NCBI GenBank assembly: GCA_004335635.1 | Contig: QAXH01005478.1 | Coordinates: 6,890 to 63,217 of the forward strand | Source: Chloromonas sp. AAM2 | Taxonomy: Eukaryota; Chlorophyta; Chlorophyceae; Chlamydomonadales; Chlamydomonadaceae | Direction of reading: 5' to 3' | Length of the DNA stretch: 56,328 bases | Shown here: positions 34,259 to 44,690 of the stretch, piece after piece | Position numbering within the stretch: the first letter of the stretch is position 1 | Layout of the letters: each line of letters begins with the position of its first letter | Notes under the pieces: generated by a model | What the model was told of the DNA's origin: nothing | Seen by the model: the letters and a program-made list of their open reading frames with translations, nothing else | The model's database searches: none | Made by a program: the position numbers and the translations under genes

Positions 34259-34690
34259 ATGGCTGGTGAGATAGTCTGCTTGACCAACAAGATGCGCATT
34301 TACAAGGCAATTGTTGTTCCTATCCTGATTTATGGCGCTGCTGAGTCATGGGCACCAACTGAGCTCAGCAGCACCAGTTGGATATGTTCAACAACCCCTG
34401 CCCGCGACGCATTCTGCATGAACGTGTGGGCCAAGAGGTGATCAGCAATGCGGGCCTCAACGCCAGAACTCATCAACCTGCCATTAGTGCCCTGCTCAGA
34501 ACACACAGGCTCAGGTGGCTAAGCCATGGGACACATGCCTGACACTTCCAGCGTTCAACGTTTGCTTTTTGCAAATGTTCCAGCCCAAGGGGGCCAGCAG
34601 GCTGTAGCAAGGAGAGGCAGGGGTGTTCCACTCTCAACTTGGAATCGTGTTGCTAGTGATGACATTCGTACTTTGCACCCAACTTGTAGC
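34259..34690 (+). mobile_element. Degenerate non-LTR retrotransposon fragment (reverse transcriptase C-terminus)
   Basis: The translation NKMRIYKAIVVPILIYGAAE then SWAP is the classic post-palm segment of LINE reverse transcriptases. After frame changes, LDMFNN-like and LRRILHERVG-like pieces and HRLRWLSHGTHMPDT follow, in the order expected for the RT C-terminus. Several frameshifts and stops show it is dead. The end at 34643-34680 matches bases 1-38 of the window, after which the two copies diverge, so this copy is truncated before the element's stop codon. Confidence 0.75.
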
Positions 34691-36980
34691 AAGACCTGCC
34701 TGTGACATGTCTGAGGCCATGCTGAGGTTCCCGCCATCCGTGAGGACATGAGCTCCAAACATGGCAGTGCGTGAGATCTGACATAACCCTGATTTTGCAC
34801 AAATACTGTGTGCTGCAGCTTTCATCAACGACAAGGAGTTACAACCTACCGCACACACAGTGTGTTCACGCTGTGCTTCATTTGTGTGAAGGTGGCAGGC
34901 ACTTTTGGTGAGCTGCCTTCTCATGACAAGAAAAATCCAGTCTGTCTGGTTGAGAACGCTCACCCCCTGCCAATGCTCCATCAGATCAGCAAGCACACGT
35001 GATAGTTACCAGGGTCTCAGCTAGCATGACACGTTGTGCACTACAAGGCCTGAAGGGTTGCACAAAACAATCCAGCAAAAAGCTTTGCCAGCTTGCAGGG
35101 TTGGGGCTTGACTGAGTACCAAACGCCACGTCCGGAGCACTGGTCTACAAAACCTCAACTTTGAAGTCATCCAAAAAGGAGGGGCCAGCGTATTTTAGCC
35201 CAAATCTTGCATGAACTACTTGTTGGAGATCAGTGAGTGTGCAGTCGGTGCGCCCACAAGAACCGAACAGCATGTGCAGTTTGGCAGGTCAAAAACTGTG
35301 TACCAGTCATTTTGCAACATACTGTACGTGTGAGGACGGTGCGAGGCCTGACCGAGGTACTTTTGATGGGAAAGCATCCTGGCGAGGTTTCTGTAGGAAG
35401 CAAAAGCTGTTGCTTGCTCAATGTACTGATTAGGACGAGCCAGATCCAACCATGTGCACGTCTCCAGCGTGGTACCCTGGCTCCAGCAAGCTGTCAGGGC
35501 GCATGTGGACAAGGTAGCCACCTGTGGACAAGGCAGCCGCATTCTCATCAGTCTTGCCTCTCGTGTCAATTTATAGTATGATGCGTTTAACAGTGCATGG
35601 TTCCCAGCGTCGTGGAGATGGCTGCCATGGTCAGGCGCGGCGTTGTGCATTTGAGCTGATCAATGACCACTGCACGAACCGTAAAAAAAACTGCTTAGTC
35701 GTACGGGTTACTGCTGCAACAACTAAGCTGCATGTGGAGCGAATGGCTGCGATATTGCAAAAGCAGTACGAGACGGAAGCTGCCAATTGATTGCTGCATG
35801 ATCAAGACGCAGTGACAGGTGAGGACAATTGACGGGATGCAGTGACCTCGGCTGAACAGTACCGAAGCTCCACGTTGTCCTCATTTGCCAACATCAGATG
35901 CGATGCTGCGATGAACAGCCTGTCTTGGCTGACACGGTAACCATCCCTACAAATGCAACGCAGCCTTCCCTACAAGTGTTGCGTTGCTGCGCCTGCCCAC
36001 GCTGCAGAATCATTGCCATTGAACCGGCCCAGGATGCCATCGCTAACAAGCGTCAATGTGGGGCGAGGTGCAAAGACGCCATTGACACAAGGCGCTACGA
36101 GACCAAGCCTCGACGGCAGCAAGCCAGCAACTTGGTAGGCGCGCGTTTTGCAGGGACCTGATGATGAAGCATGATGAAGCTGCAACAGGCGTCCTGGGGC
36201 AAAGGGCGCATAAACAAGGGAAAGGCAGGCAGTTCAATGGCTTGCCTGTGCGCTCCGCAAACAGCAAGTGCTAAAGGCTTGGCGACCACGCTGGCCGAGA
36301 GCTTGGCAGGTGAAAGGCGGCATTGCAAATGCGCATGACAGCAGGCCCCTCACATCTCAATGGCAACGGCCAGGTGGCGCTGGCAACTGGCCCAGCAAGC
36401 GTGCGCATGAAATTTGGGGACACGGGTTGATAACAAACAGCTCAGCAAGCTAGGAATGACCAGGCTGACTGCAGGCGCGTGGGTCGATAACAGGTTTTTG
36501 AACCCACACCGTTAAGTCATCCCTCATCATTCCAACTCAAACCACGTCACGCATGGGGGCACCATGGAGTACGTAACAGCATGCACTCCTACCAGACCAC
36601 ACAACCAGCTTGCGAACACAGGATGGCATTGAGCAGCACTGGTCAGCCGGCTGTGCTGCTGATTCTTATTGTTGTCATTATCATGATCATGATCTTGCAT
36701 GCGTCTATGCTTGCAAGTTATGCTGGCCGGTTGCTTGCGGTTGCATGCCATCCTTCTCTGCACATCATGTCACAGACACATGCATGCAGGATGAGTACTG
36801 CCAGCAGCCACAGTGCACCACCACCCTACCTGTTGTAATATGTGATATAGATTTACGGCTGGGAATAAGAATCACAATGACAATGATGATCATGGTCATC
36901 TGCACGTCCGAGTTGAAATCCGCCCAGAAAATTTTACCTTGCTTCGTCGCCAAGAACTTGACACGTTCTTGCCTCTCTCA
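34691..36980. other. Intergenic region without a supported gene
   Basis: No ORF here has a recognisable motif or paired splice sites. 36660-36710 contains AT/GATCAT-rich simple sequence. The end of this region may hold an upstream exon of the repeat protein at 36981, because that frame stays open upstream and a plausible acceptor (CTCAATGTGCAG) overlaps its first ATG. Confidence 0.45.
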
Positions 36981-38684
36981 ATGTGCAGTGGCTACAACAC
37001 GCAGCGCAACGGCATAACCCGCATACCCGCCCCGCTACAGCCTGGCTCACACTACCCTCCTCCCAACCCTCCTCTCTACCCTCCTCCCCAACCGGCAGCC
37101 ACACAGCTCGCTGCGGCTGCTGGCCTTCCCAGGGTGCCAGCAGCACCCAGCACCAGCGTGCTTGCCGTGCGTGGGGGGACCGCAGCACCTGTTAGTCGCG
37201 TGAACGGTGCAGACAAGCACGTTCAACGCATCAGGGGCGGCGCTGCCGGATCAGCTGCTGCTGCTGCAGGACAAGCTGCTTACCAGCAGAGAGTTGGCAA
37301 GGAGACGAGCTGGGTCACACTCCTTCAGCCACCAGCGCCGCCTGCTTCGGGCAGCGATCAGTACTTGGGGTCAGAGACATACGGCGTAGCGGTTGTGAAC
37401 TGTGTCTTGCCTGTTGAAGCCAGCAAGCACCGGGCTCCAGAGCCTTGGGGCAAGGAGGAGGACACGCGGGGCAAACGCAACCCTGACGCGGTCAGCCGAG
37501 CCCCACAGCAGAGTGTGTGGGGCGGACACGGCAAGCGCAGCTGGGGCAAGGTCAGAGCAGCGGAGCTCAGTCCCGTGGGCGGGTGGGGACCATACGGCTT
37601 GGATGGAATTGACGGGGCCGTTGAGCAAAGCGTGTGGGGCAAGCGTGTAGCACGCAGCTCTGGCGGGTTTGAGGGAGCGCCCCAGCAAGGTGTTTGGGAC
37701 GAGCGCGTGCCACGCAGCTTTGGCGGGGTTGACGGAGCCCCGCAGCAGAGTGCGTGGGGCAAGCGTGTAGCACGCAGCTCTGGCGGGTTCGAGGGAGCCC
37801 TGCAGCAAGGTGTCTGGGACGAGCGCGTGCCACGCAGCTTTGGCGGGGTTGACGGAGCCCCGCAGCAGAGTGCGTGGGGCAAGCGTGTAGCACGCAGCTC
37901 TGGCGGGTTCGAGGGAGCCCTGCAGCAAGGTGTCTGGGACGAGCGCGTGCCACGCAGCTTTGGCGGGGTTGACGGAGCCCCGCAGCAAGGTGTTTGGGCC
38001 GGGCGCGAGCGACGCAGTTCTGGCCGGGGCGATGGGGTTGCAGTGGTCAGCGTCCAACCATCCAAACGCTTCAAGCTGAGTGCGAGCACACCAGCAGCCA
38101 ATTCATCGCAGCTAGCGAACGTGCAGTTTGGGGATGCAGGGTTGGATGAGGAGGAGCCCCTTCTGATCAACAACCTCCAGGCGCACAGGGCGATTCACAG
38201 GGATGGGATGGAGTGGGAGAGCTCGCAGCAGGCGCTTGAGCAGCTGCCTGCCTTCAATCTGGGCACGTTTGCCCCTACCCGCCTGCACCTCAAGCTCCGC
38301 ACCTCCATTCCAAAACCCCAACCCACCCCTACCGCACCACAGCCCGCTGTCAACATGGGCGTGTCTGCACCCACCTGCCTGTCCCTCAAGCCCCGCACCT
38401 CCATCCCCAAACCCCCACCTGCCCCTACCGCACCACAGCCCGCTTTTACCATGGGCGCATCTGCACCCACTCGCCTGCCCCCCAAGCCTCGCAAGTCAAT
38501 TCCCAAACCCCCAACTCCCCCCCCTGCATCACAGCCCGCCTTGTGGGGGAGCTTGTGGGGCATACCGTCGGCAAGGGATGCCAGCCTCATGGACGATGCA
38601 CACCTTGAGGAGTGGTTTGCCGCTTTTGACGCGGCGTGGCCTGCCATCCAGGCATCGCTGGCTGAGGACCCCTTTGCCTGCTAA
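36981..38684 (+). CDS. Unrecognised protein with Trp/Arg 20-residue repeats and Pro-rich C-terminal repeats, 567 aa
   Basis: An uninterrupted frame from an ATG at 36981 to TAA; the frame is open to about 36939 and an upstream exon is possible. The N-terminal 100 residues are Pro/Ala-rich (YPPPNPPLYPPPQP). The centre (37612-38034) holds seven 20-residue units alternating GAPQQSAWGKRVARSSGGFE and GALQQGVWDERVPRSFGGVD, giving a 40-residue higher-order repeat with conserved W and RS. The C-terminal third has three roughly 34-residue repeats around APTRLxxKxRTSIPKPxP. The protein ends in an acidic, aromatic segment (DDAHLEEWFAAFDAAWPAI) that could be an amphipathic interaction helix. No signal peptide or membrane segment is seen. 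I do not recognise a family. Near-identical DNA repeats suggest recent expansion or gene conversion. Confidence 0.7.
   Translation: MCSGYNTQRNGITRIPAPLQPGSHYPPPNPPLYPPPQPAATQLAAAAGLPRVPAAPSTSVLAVRGGTAAPVSRVNGADKHVQRIRGGAAGSAAAAAGQAAYQQRVGKETSWVTLLQPPAPPASGSDQYLGSETYGVAVVNCVLPVEASKHRAPEPWGKEEDTRGKRNPDAVSRAPQQSVWGGHGKRSWGKVRAAELSPVGGWGPYGLDGIDGAVEQSVWGKRVARSSGGFEGAPQQGVWDERVPRSFGGVDGAPQQSAWGKRVARSSGGFEGALQQGVWDERVPRSFGGVDGAPQQSAWGKRVARSSGGFEGALQQGVWDERVPRSFGGVDGAPQQGVWAGRERRSSGRGDGVAVVSVQPSKRFKLSASTPAANSSQLANVQFGDAGLDEEEPLLINNLQAHRAIHRDGMEWESSQQALEQLPAFNLGTFAPTRLHLKLRTSIPKPQPTPTAPQPAVNMGVSAPTCLSLKPRTSIPKPPPAPTAPQPAFTMGASAPTRLPPKPRKSIPKPPTPPPASQPALWGSLWGIPSARDASLMDDAHLEEWFAAFDAAWPAIQASLAEDPFAC
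37612..38034 (+). repeat. 60/120-bp coding tandem repeat array
   Basis: Seven 60-base units form a 120-base higher-order pattern; the 120-base blocks starting near 37733 and 37853 are almost identical. The phase is kept, so copy-number change would add or remove 20 or 40 residues without a frameshift. The antisense strand is also open through the array because of its composition. Confidence 0.9.
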
Positions 38685-39605
38685 GTATGGCAAGCTTTTG
38701 CACACTTTCCACTCCTCAGGTGAGCTGGATGGGAGGTGGATGAGGTAGATAGTTCAAGGGGCCTGTGACCAAGCAGGGGTGGCACGCATGGAATGGTTAG
38801 CAGGGCAACAAGCAAGGTAGCCAGGGAAAACACGCTACGAACAGACTGGAAACAAGCTAACAACAGTGAAGCCTGTGAAGGCAGACTTAGTGCATGCAAG
38901 GATTGAAGAACAAGGTTCATACAGTTGGCGAGGTGATGTTATGTTTGAGTGCAGTCTTGGGTGTGTGCAGTTCGTGACATGCAACGGTGCGCAGGTTGGC
39001 ATGACGTGCAACAGTACAGTGATGCAGTACCGGTAATACCAGTTGCCAGCTTGGCAAAGTGCTGTTACGTTTGAGCAGGGTTGGGCGGGCAAAAACCGGT
39101 GCAACCAACGGGTGAACGACATGCTGACGTGCTGTGCAGGCAAGCTGTACGAGCAGTCCGACGTTTGGACATGTCCAAGGGGGCACATGTGCTGACGACT
39201 AATTGACTGGCGAGATGGGTTGGCATGTCAGGACGGTCGGAGTGCTGGCAGATTATTCAACGGCAGCGCGCCTTCTTTGAATACCTGGCACAGACTACGG
39301 TGTGCCTAGGTGGCAGACATGCACAGCTCGCACAAGTGTGGATCAACCTGACATGCCAAGCAACCCAAGCAGCTCGCACAAGTTCCCTGTGACTCGGAAG
39401 CTATGCAGTGGCTTTATCAGTGGCGGACGAGTTCAAGGCATGCCTGTTGATATGTTGTGCCTGTCGCTGTTTGTCCGCCTTCACCCGTGATTGAGCCACA
39501 GCGTACACGGCATTACTGCTCGTCTCGTTCAGAACAGGCGATGAATGCAGTGGAACTTTCTGCTTAGTACAATGGCTCGTAACCCCCAAAGTAAATGCAA
39601 GAACC
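38685..39605. other. Intergenic region, nothing recognised
   Basis: The 3' flank of the repeat protein. No supported ORF, no TGTAA polyadenylation motif and no clear repeat. Confidence 0.4.
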
Positions 39606-40235
39606 ATTGTTAAGCTGTGATAACGGCTTTCCAACTGTTCCTTGTTCCTTGTGTGGCTGTTGCTTGAATTGCTGTTCCACTGTGTTCACGTGACTGATCT
39701 ATTCTCGATCACGTGATTCCCATTCCAAAAAGAAAAAAGACAACATTGTTAAGCTGTGATTGCGGCTTTACATTGATTGGCTTGATTGGCTGTTGCTTGA
39801 ATTGCTGTTCCATTGTGCTCACGTGACTGATCTATTCTCGATCACGTGATGCCCATTCCAAAAAGAAAAAAGACAACATTGTTAAGCTGTGATTGCGGCT
39901 TTACATTGATTGGCTTGATTGGCTGTTGCTTGAATTGCTGTTCCATTGTGCTCACGTGACTGATCTATTCTCGATCACGTGATGCCCATTTAAAAAAAAC
40001 AATGTTAAGCTGTGATTCCGTCTTTACATTGGCTGGCTTGATTGGTTGTTGCTTGATTTGCTGATCCATTGTGTTCATGTGATTGATCCATTCTTAAGCA
40101 CGTGATTCTCATTCCAAAAACAAACAAAACACATTGTTAAGCTGTGGATTTACAATGATTGGCTTGATGAATGATGTTTCGATTGCTTATCCATCGTGTT
40201 CACGTGACTGGCCTCTGCACGTGACATTCACATTC
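39606..40235. repeat. Five-copy satellite, about 123-138 bp unit, with paired TCACGTGA palindromes
   Basis: Copies start at about 39606, 39744, 39878, 40001 and 40133, each beginning (A)TTGTTAAGCTGTG. Copies 2 and 3 are almost identical; copies 4 and 5 are diverged and copy 5 is shortened. Most units contain two TCACGTGA palindromes about 15 bases apart around TGATCTATTCTCGA, an ATTGGCTTGATTGGCTG stretch with two ATTGG (inverted CCAAT) motifs, and an A-rich end. A protein-binding array is possible, but there is no evidence beyond the motif spacing. Confidence 0.9.
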
Positions 40236-40419
40236 TTGTACAATTACTCGATTTATGCGGTTAACCATGGAAAACACTGACCTGGCACAGTACCATTCGT
40301 ATTGTAATGATAATAACACTTGCGGCTTTGGTGTTCTACAATGCGCCAGCGCACTGACGTGGCAGGTGTTACCGGCATACATGTTACTATTATACACATG
40401 AAGCTATACGATGCTGTCC

Positions 40420-41215
40420 AATGTGTTGTCCCTGGCGACAGTGCAGCTTCGCTGCGCACAATTGAAATGCTTACTGAATGCAGCGCTACAGCACTTACCA
40501 GGTAGTGGACACCTTGAACAGCCGGTATTCGCTCCACCTTCCTTGGTCTAGGCGTAATCAGCTGCAGCGAAGCAATGACCCTGTAAAGCACAAGTGGAGA
40601 TTGTTCAGTCAGGCAGTACCACTCTTTAGGTATACAGTCCACCCTTTACTTCACCCTTTACTATCAAGAGCGGGGACCAGCTGATGAGATAGGCATCCCA
40701 CTATGCAGATGGCTAACGTTGCCAGCAATAGAACCAGGTGGCGGGACTGCACAACTGAACTTCTTCTTCCCATTATACACAGTGCTCAGTGATTCATCGT
40801 ATAAAAGCCATGATGCATGTGAAGAGAAGTACCGTGCATTCGTCGTGTGTGTGGTGGACTGTTGACTTGAACACCTGCCCCCAATCAATACACACCTTTC
40901 GCCTGAGCTCGGCCGCCGTGTACCGCGCACGAAACATGGCCGTATCCACGTACCCGCATTGGCAGTGCGGGGCCTCACATTGGCGGTGAGGCAAAGCCAT
41001 TTGCGTTTGCAGCAGTGGCCGGGCATCCTGCCGCCAAGTGCGAGAGCACAGGTGCGCTTTGCATCGAAATGTCCAGCACAATGAGCTAGATTTGCCAATG
41101 GGTCAGTGCGGCTGTTCGCGAGGAAGGGCACAGCATCCACGGGTGCAAAAGCGGTTTTGCGTTCGTACGAGACTGAAGCCACCACCGGAAATTCTGTCTC
41201 CATGCCTGTTATCAC
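40420..41215 (-). CDS. Possible split gene of unknown function
   Basis: Low-confidence candidate. A minus-strand open frame at about 41203-40907 is free of stops for 99 codons. At its end a donor-like GTGTGT follows GGCGAAAG. In the same phase, an exon-like segment at about 40582-40500 (VIASLQLITPRPRKVERIPA then VQGVHYL) has a good acceptor (CTTTACAG) and donor (GTAAGT), and a short terminal exon near 40458 could add RSCTVARDNTLDSIV and a stop. No family is recognised and the start is arbitrary. The intron between them contains a TIR-family terminus. It could equally be decayed mobile DNA. Confidence 0.2.
40717..40770. repeat. Degenerate terminus of the TIR family (reverse orientation)
   Basis: Read on the minus strand this is AAGAAGAAGTTC, then a diverged stretch, then TATTGCTGGCAAC, resembling the terminus at 30381. 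No partner end is clear. Confidence 0.3.
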
Positions 41216-41758
41216 TGCAGTTTGACGTAATGCGCACTCATGGTTCCGAACCGGTTTACGGAACTGACCGGCCAGTTACCCTAGCCCCTAGGGTAGCAGC
41301 AAGACTTTTAGGTGCACAAGCGACATATTAATGTGAAAGCTTCGCATCATTACACATGGCATAAATACCGCTAGTGATATTGTCAGCGCTACAAAACGAG
41401 CTTGAACTTAATGGGACGGGGTACTTGAAATGGGCCAATGTCATGATTCCTTGAGTCGCGCTCACATACCCATCCCTTCCGATTGACCATTCCGTTCAAC
41501 TGATGCCACAGGTGCTAGCTTGTAGTCCGTGTGCACACGACCTCTTTTTTCCTCGGGGTACGAGAGTGCATTGTGTTAGGATGGAAGAGAGCCAATGTCA
41601 TGATTCCTTGAGCCGCGCTCACACACCCACACAGCTTTTTGTTATCCGCTCGTAACCGCACTTTGACTAGGGCTTTGGACCTCTTCTTGATACGTTCCTC
41701 GAGCAGCACATCAAGCCGTACCTACCACCACCACTGACTTGATCAGGGGTTGTCGACG

Positions 41759-43758
41759 ATGAGCCAACAACAACACAGGGGATCCGGAGTCAGCACCACT
41801 TGCTTCACCCGTGCCACGTCGTCACGGGTTTGTCATGTCATGGTGGCAGCAGCCAATCGCACAAGCAAGGCTAGAGCGAGCAAACTGACTAGCGTCATTT
41901 CATCGTCCCGAGTGAAGTTGACGCCACTCAGTTTGGTCGCTCTAGCTTTGTTTGTGCCTTTGGCTGCTGCAAACATGACATGGCAAGCTTGTGATGACGT
42001 TGCACGTCCGGTGGTGGTGAAGCAGGTGGTGCTCACTCCGGATCCGCCCGTCATCGGAACCCCAGCTAGCTTCGAAGTGAAAGGCACAACAGGCAAGTGC
42101 CAGCTGGTAGCTGGATTTATGCCGGTCAAACTCTTCGGCATGGTTTATTTAACGCCATTTAGCGCCATTTAGTACCATGTCATGATAGCATGGGTGCATT
42201 GTAGCATGGGGGCATAGGTCATGGGGTCATGTGCCTTCACGGGCCACGTGTTGAACCTGGAACGGACAGGACAATACAACGGACAGTACAGATTGGAAGA
42301 CATCTACACTTTGTTGAAGTCAGCAAACATGGGGTATACTTTTGCACGTCTCTGATGGAATTTTTGATGCAGCATTTAGCGAAGTTTGCACGCTCGCCTT
42401 TTGAATCCCAGGTGTGGAGGTTGAATCAGGCACAGTGGACATTGATGTTTCCTTCGGTGGCGTTCAAATCTTTGGCCAGGTAAGCAGGTGCATTTGTATC
42501 AGCATCAGTTAGTCCTATCAACCACCTGGTGATCCGGAAGTTGTTTGATGATGTGTCCTTACATGGCCAAGGTTGCAATGTCTGCCTGGGACCAGATCTG
42601 GCTCCACAGCTAGTAGTGCACCAGATGCGTCCGCTACATATAAGATGCCTTCCGCTACGCAGCTGCCATGTTCAAGATGACGCCATGCCCATACAGCAAG
42701 ACAGGCGACCATGGATTTGCAGCTACTGAGTCAGCATGTATAGAGCAAGGAAGGGATGGCTTGCCCTTGTTGTGACTTCCTGCTCGCCTGATCTCCACGG
42801 CTGGCTGTGCCCTAGATGCATTCGCCACACATCAGATGGCTTGTGCTTGGCACCGGAAGCATGCGCCATGGATCACTGCTATGTCCAAGGCTGCGGTCTG
42901 CTGTGCAATGTCCAGCGCACAGGACGTCATAACTAGCAGAGCCAGATCTGGTCCCAGGCACACAGGACGTCACAACAAGGGACCATCCGACAATGATCTA
43001 CTCATGCTTGATCTGTACCTACCAGTCACGAGGGGTTTACGGGTGTCACAGGCGAGAGCTGCAATTCTATGCGTGCCTGTTTTGCTGCTGCAGACTGAAG
43101 ACATTTGTGGCAAAACTAGCTGTCCCGTGCCGCCCGGTGACATCACCATCACACTTGTTGAAGCACTGCCACCCATTGCGCCACCGGTAAGGCATGCAGG
43201 GGGCTGAATGGTTGAGTGCACATGCCGCTGTTCTAGGCTGCAGGCAAACTGGAAGCAGGCCCTGCGTTTTTTAGCTCATTACAGTGGGCGCACATAGGAT
43301 ACTTGGCGCGGAAGAATGCAGGCAGGACAGAGGGCGCGCTCAATGCAATGCAAGACCAGGCAACAGCGTTATGACTCAGGACGAGCCGGTCCACAAGGCA
43401 GGGTGGGTGACCGGAGGAGCATATGAAGAAGCAGGGCTGCCGTGCATGTGCCACGTGACGAGCCGTCATGCTGCACTGCTCAGCACCGCTTGCGTGGTGC
43501 CCATGGGATGCGTGCGTGCAGATCTGCCAGGCTTGGAACAATTCGTCAGGTGACCTATGACAGGCAAACAGACTTTCTGTTTTCCTGGGTACCAACTGGG
43601 GGGGGTGTCCGCTTTCTGCTTTGCGCTTGCAGGGCGAGTATGGTCTGCGAGTCACTGGGCGGGATGCCTTTGGCGCTGAGCTGGTCTGCCTGGACGTGAC
43701 CTTTGAGCTGGTACTGCCATCGGCGACAGCACAGCTAGAAAAGCACAGCAGCCGATAG
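41759..43758 (+). CDS. ML-domain (NPC2-like) lipid-binding protein, four exons, 206 aa
   Basis: Exons 41759-42092, 42412-42479, 43094-43186 and 43633-43758; phases agree. ML-domain proteins bind sterols or phospholipids in the ER, vacuole or outside the cell. Hallmarks of the plant ML/NPC2 group are TWQACDD (about residues 74-80), VVVKQVVLTPDPPVIGTPAS, then after the first intron DIDVSFGGVQIFGQ, then TEDICGKTSCPVPPGDITIT, and finally GEYGLRVTGRDAFGAELVCLD with the usual Cys. A hydrophobic segment at about 55-71 (LSLVALALFVPLAAA) is a signal peptide. It sits deep if the first ATG is used, so the in-frame ATG at 41840 (Met28) is a good alternative start. Intron 1 appears to use a GC donor (AG then GCAAGT). 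The 5' part of exon 1 is half of a long inverted repeat. Confidence 0.85.
41780..42047. repeat. Long imperfect inverted repeat covering ML exon 1
   Basis: The left arm 41780-41897 is complementary to the right arm 41919-42047, with a spacer of about 21 bases and one indel of about 10 bases; I count roughly 19 mismatches over 119 paired positions. The right arm encodes the signal-peptide end and the start of the mature ML protein. The left arm read on the minus strand gives a diverged version of the same coding sequence (for example LLALALLVRLAAATMT against LVALALFVPLAAANMT). So this is an inverted duplication of coding sequence that can fold on itself in the transcript. Confidence 0.9.
42582..42960. 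repeat. Inverted repeat in ML intron 2
   Basis: TGCCTGGGACCAGATCTGGC at 42582 recurs as its reverse complement ending at 42960, with further weak similarity (CTAGT) inside. Spacing is about 380 bases. It could be a small foldback element; no target duplication was identified. Confidence 0.6.
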
Positions 43759-44406
43759 GGCAGCTACAGGTGTAGCGATTGACCGGACCCGGACTTGGTG
43801 CCAGGGCTGGTCACTGTTCTTGACATTGACCTGGCAATTAGTATTTGATTGATTCGATTCAATGCACAGCTTCATATAATAATATCAGTTCAGAAATGAC
43901 TTCACTAGGCTAGTTCTAATCCAGTTTTGAATCCAGTTTTGGTCATGCCTGACTTGATTGATGTTCACGAGCCCATGGCTGTCGTCGTCTTTGGCGTTGG
44001 TCTTCGTTTGTATGTTGGCATTCAAGTGAAGTGCTGCCTCAGCTTTACATAGCTTGTATATTTTCTTTGTCATGAGTGTGAAGAGAATTTACGCAGCGCC
44101 GTTGCAAATACACACTTCATCAGGTCAAGATATCATGAGTAAACCTGACAGGTCATTGGCACGATTTGCCGAGGACGGCTGTCAAGTTATGGGACAGCTG
44201 AGCCAACGTACCAATGGCCACATCTACTTGCATAAAGGTGATAACAACTCACACTAACAACTAGTTACTGTGCAATGTACATGTTCGTGGAAAGGCAAAT
44301 CATTTGACACCCAGTGGTCACCCACCCCTCTCTCAGTCCCGCCTCCACAAGTGTGTAGATTGGTTGGGCCTCAGAAGAGTGCGAAACGAGGCTTGAAAAA
44401 AGGCTT
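43759..44406. other. Intergenic region, nothing recognised
   Basis: The 3' flank of the ML gene. No ORF with recognisable features. A 67-codon plus-strand ORF at 44054-44257 has no motif and is not called. Confidence 0.4.
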
Positions 44407-44550
44407 AAAAAAACAGATGTTTGCCAGTTCTGGGACAGTTTACAAGCATTGCACTGGAACCAGTGTGGCAACAGGGAAGCCCGTGAAAGCATGGTGTATG
44501 CCAGAGTGCTATTCCTGGAAACTGTCCCAGAACTGGCAAACATCTTTTTT
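44407..44550. mobile_element. Terminal-inverted-repeat element (MITE-like), 144 bp
   Basis: The left end is an A run, then CAGATGTTTGCCAGTTCTGG and GACAGTTT; the right end AAACTGTCCCAGAACTGGC then AAACATC and a T run is its mirror. The 22-base core of the arms is identical. Just inside the left arm lies GCACTGGAACCAG, shared with the 25.2-kb element. Non-coding; no clear target duplication. Confidence 0.85.
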
Positions 44551-44690
44551 CCCCCGGTCATCACGTCGTTTGAGCTTTGCAACGCAGACACATCAGCGAA
44601 TCCTCAGTGCAGGAAAACAAGCTATTAGAAGGAACATACTAGCTGTGAACCGGAATCCGGGCGGGATGATGTCAGAGGCCGTGATGTCAT

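Noticed and set aside
37358..38173. Long antisense open frames opposite the repeat protein (up to 271 codons)
   Set aside because: They exist because the in-phase GC-rich tandem repeat leaves several frames open; the plus frame has a start, a stop and a coherent N- and C-terminus.
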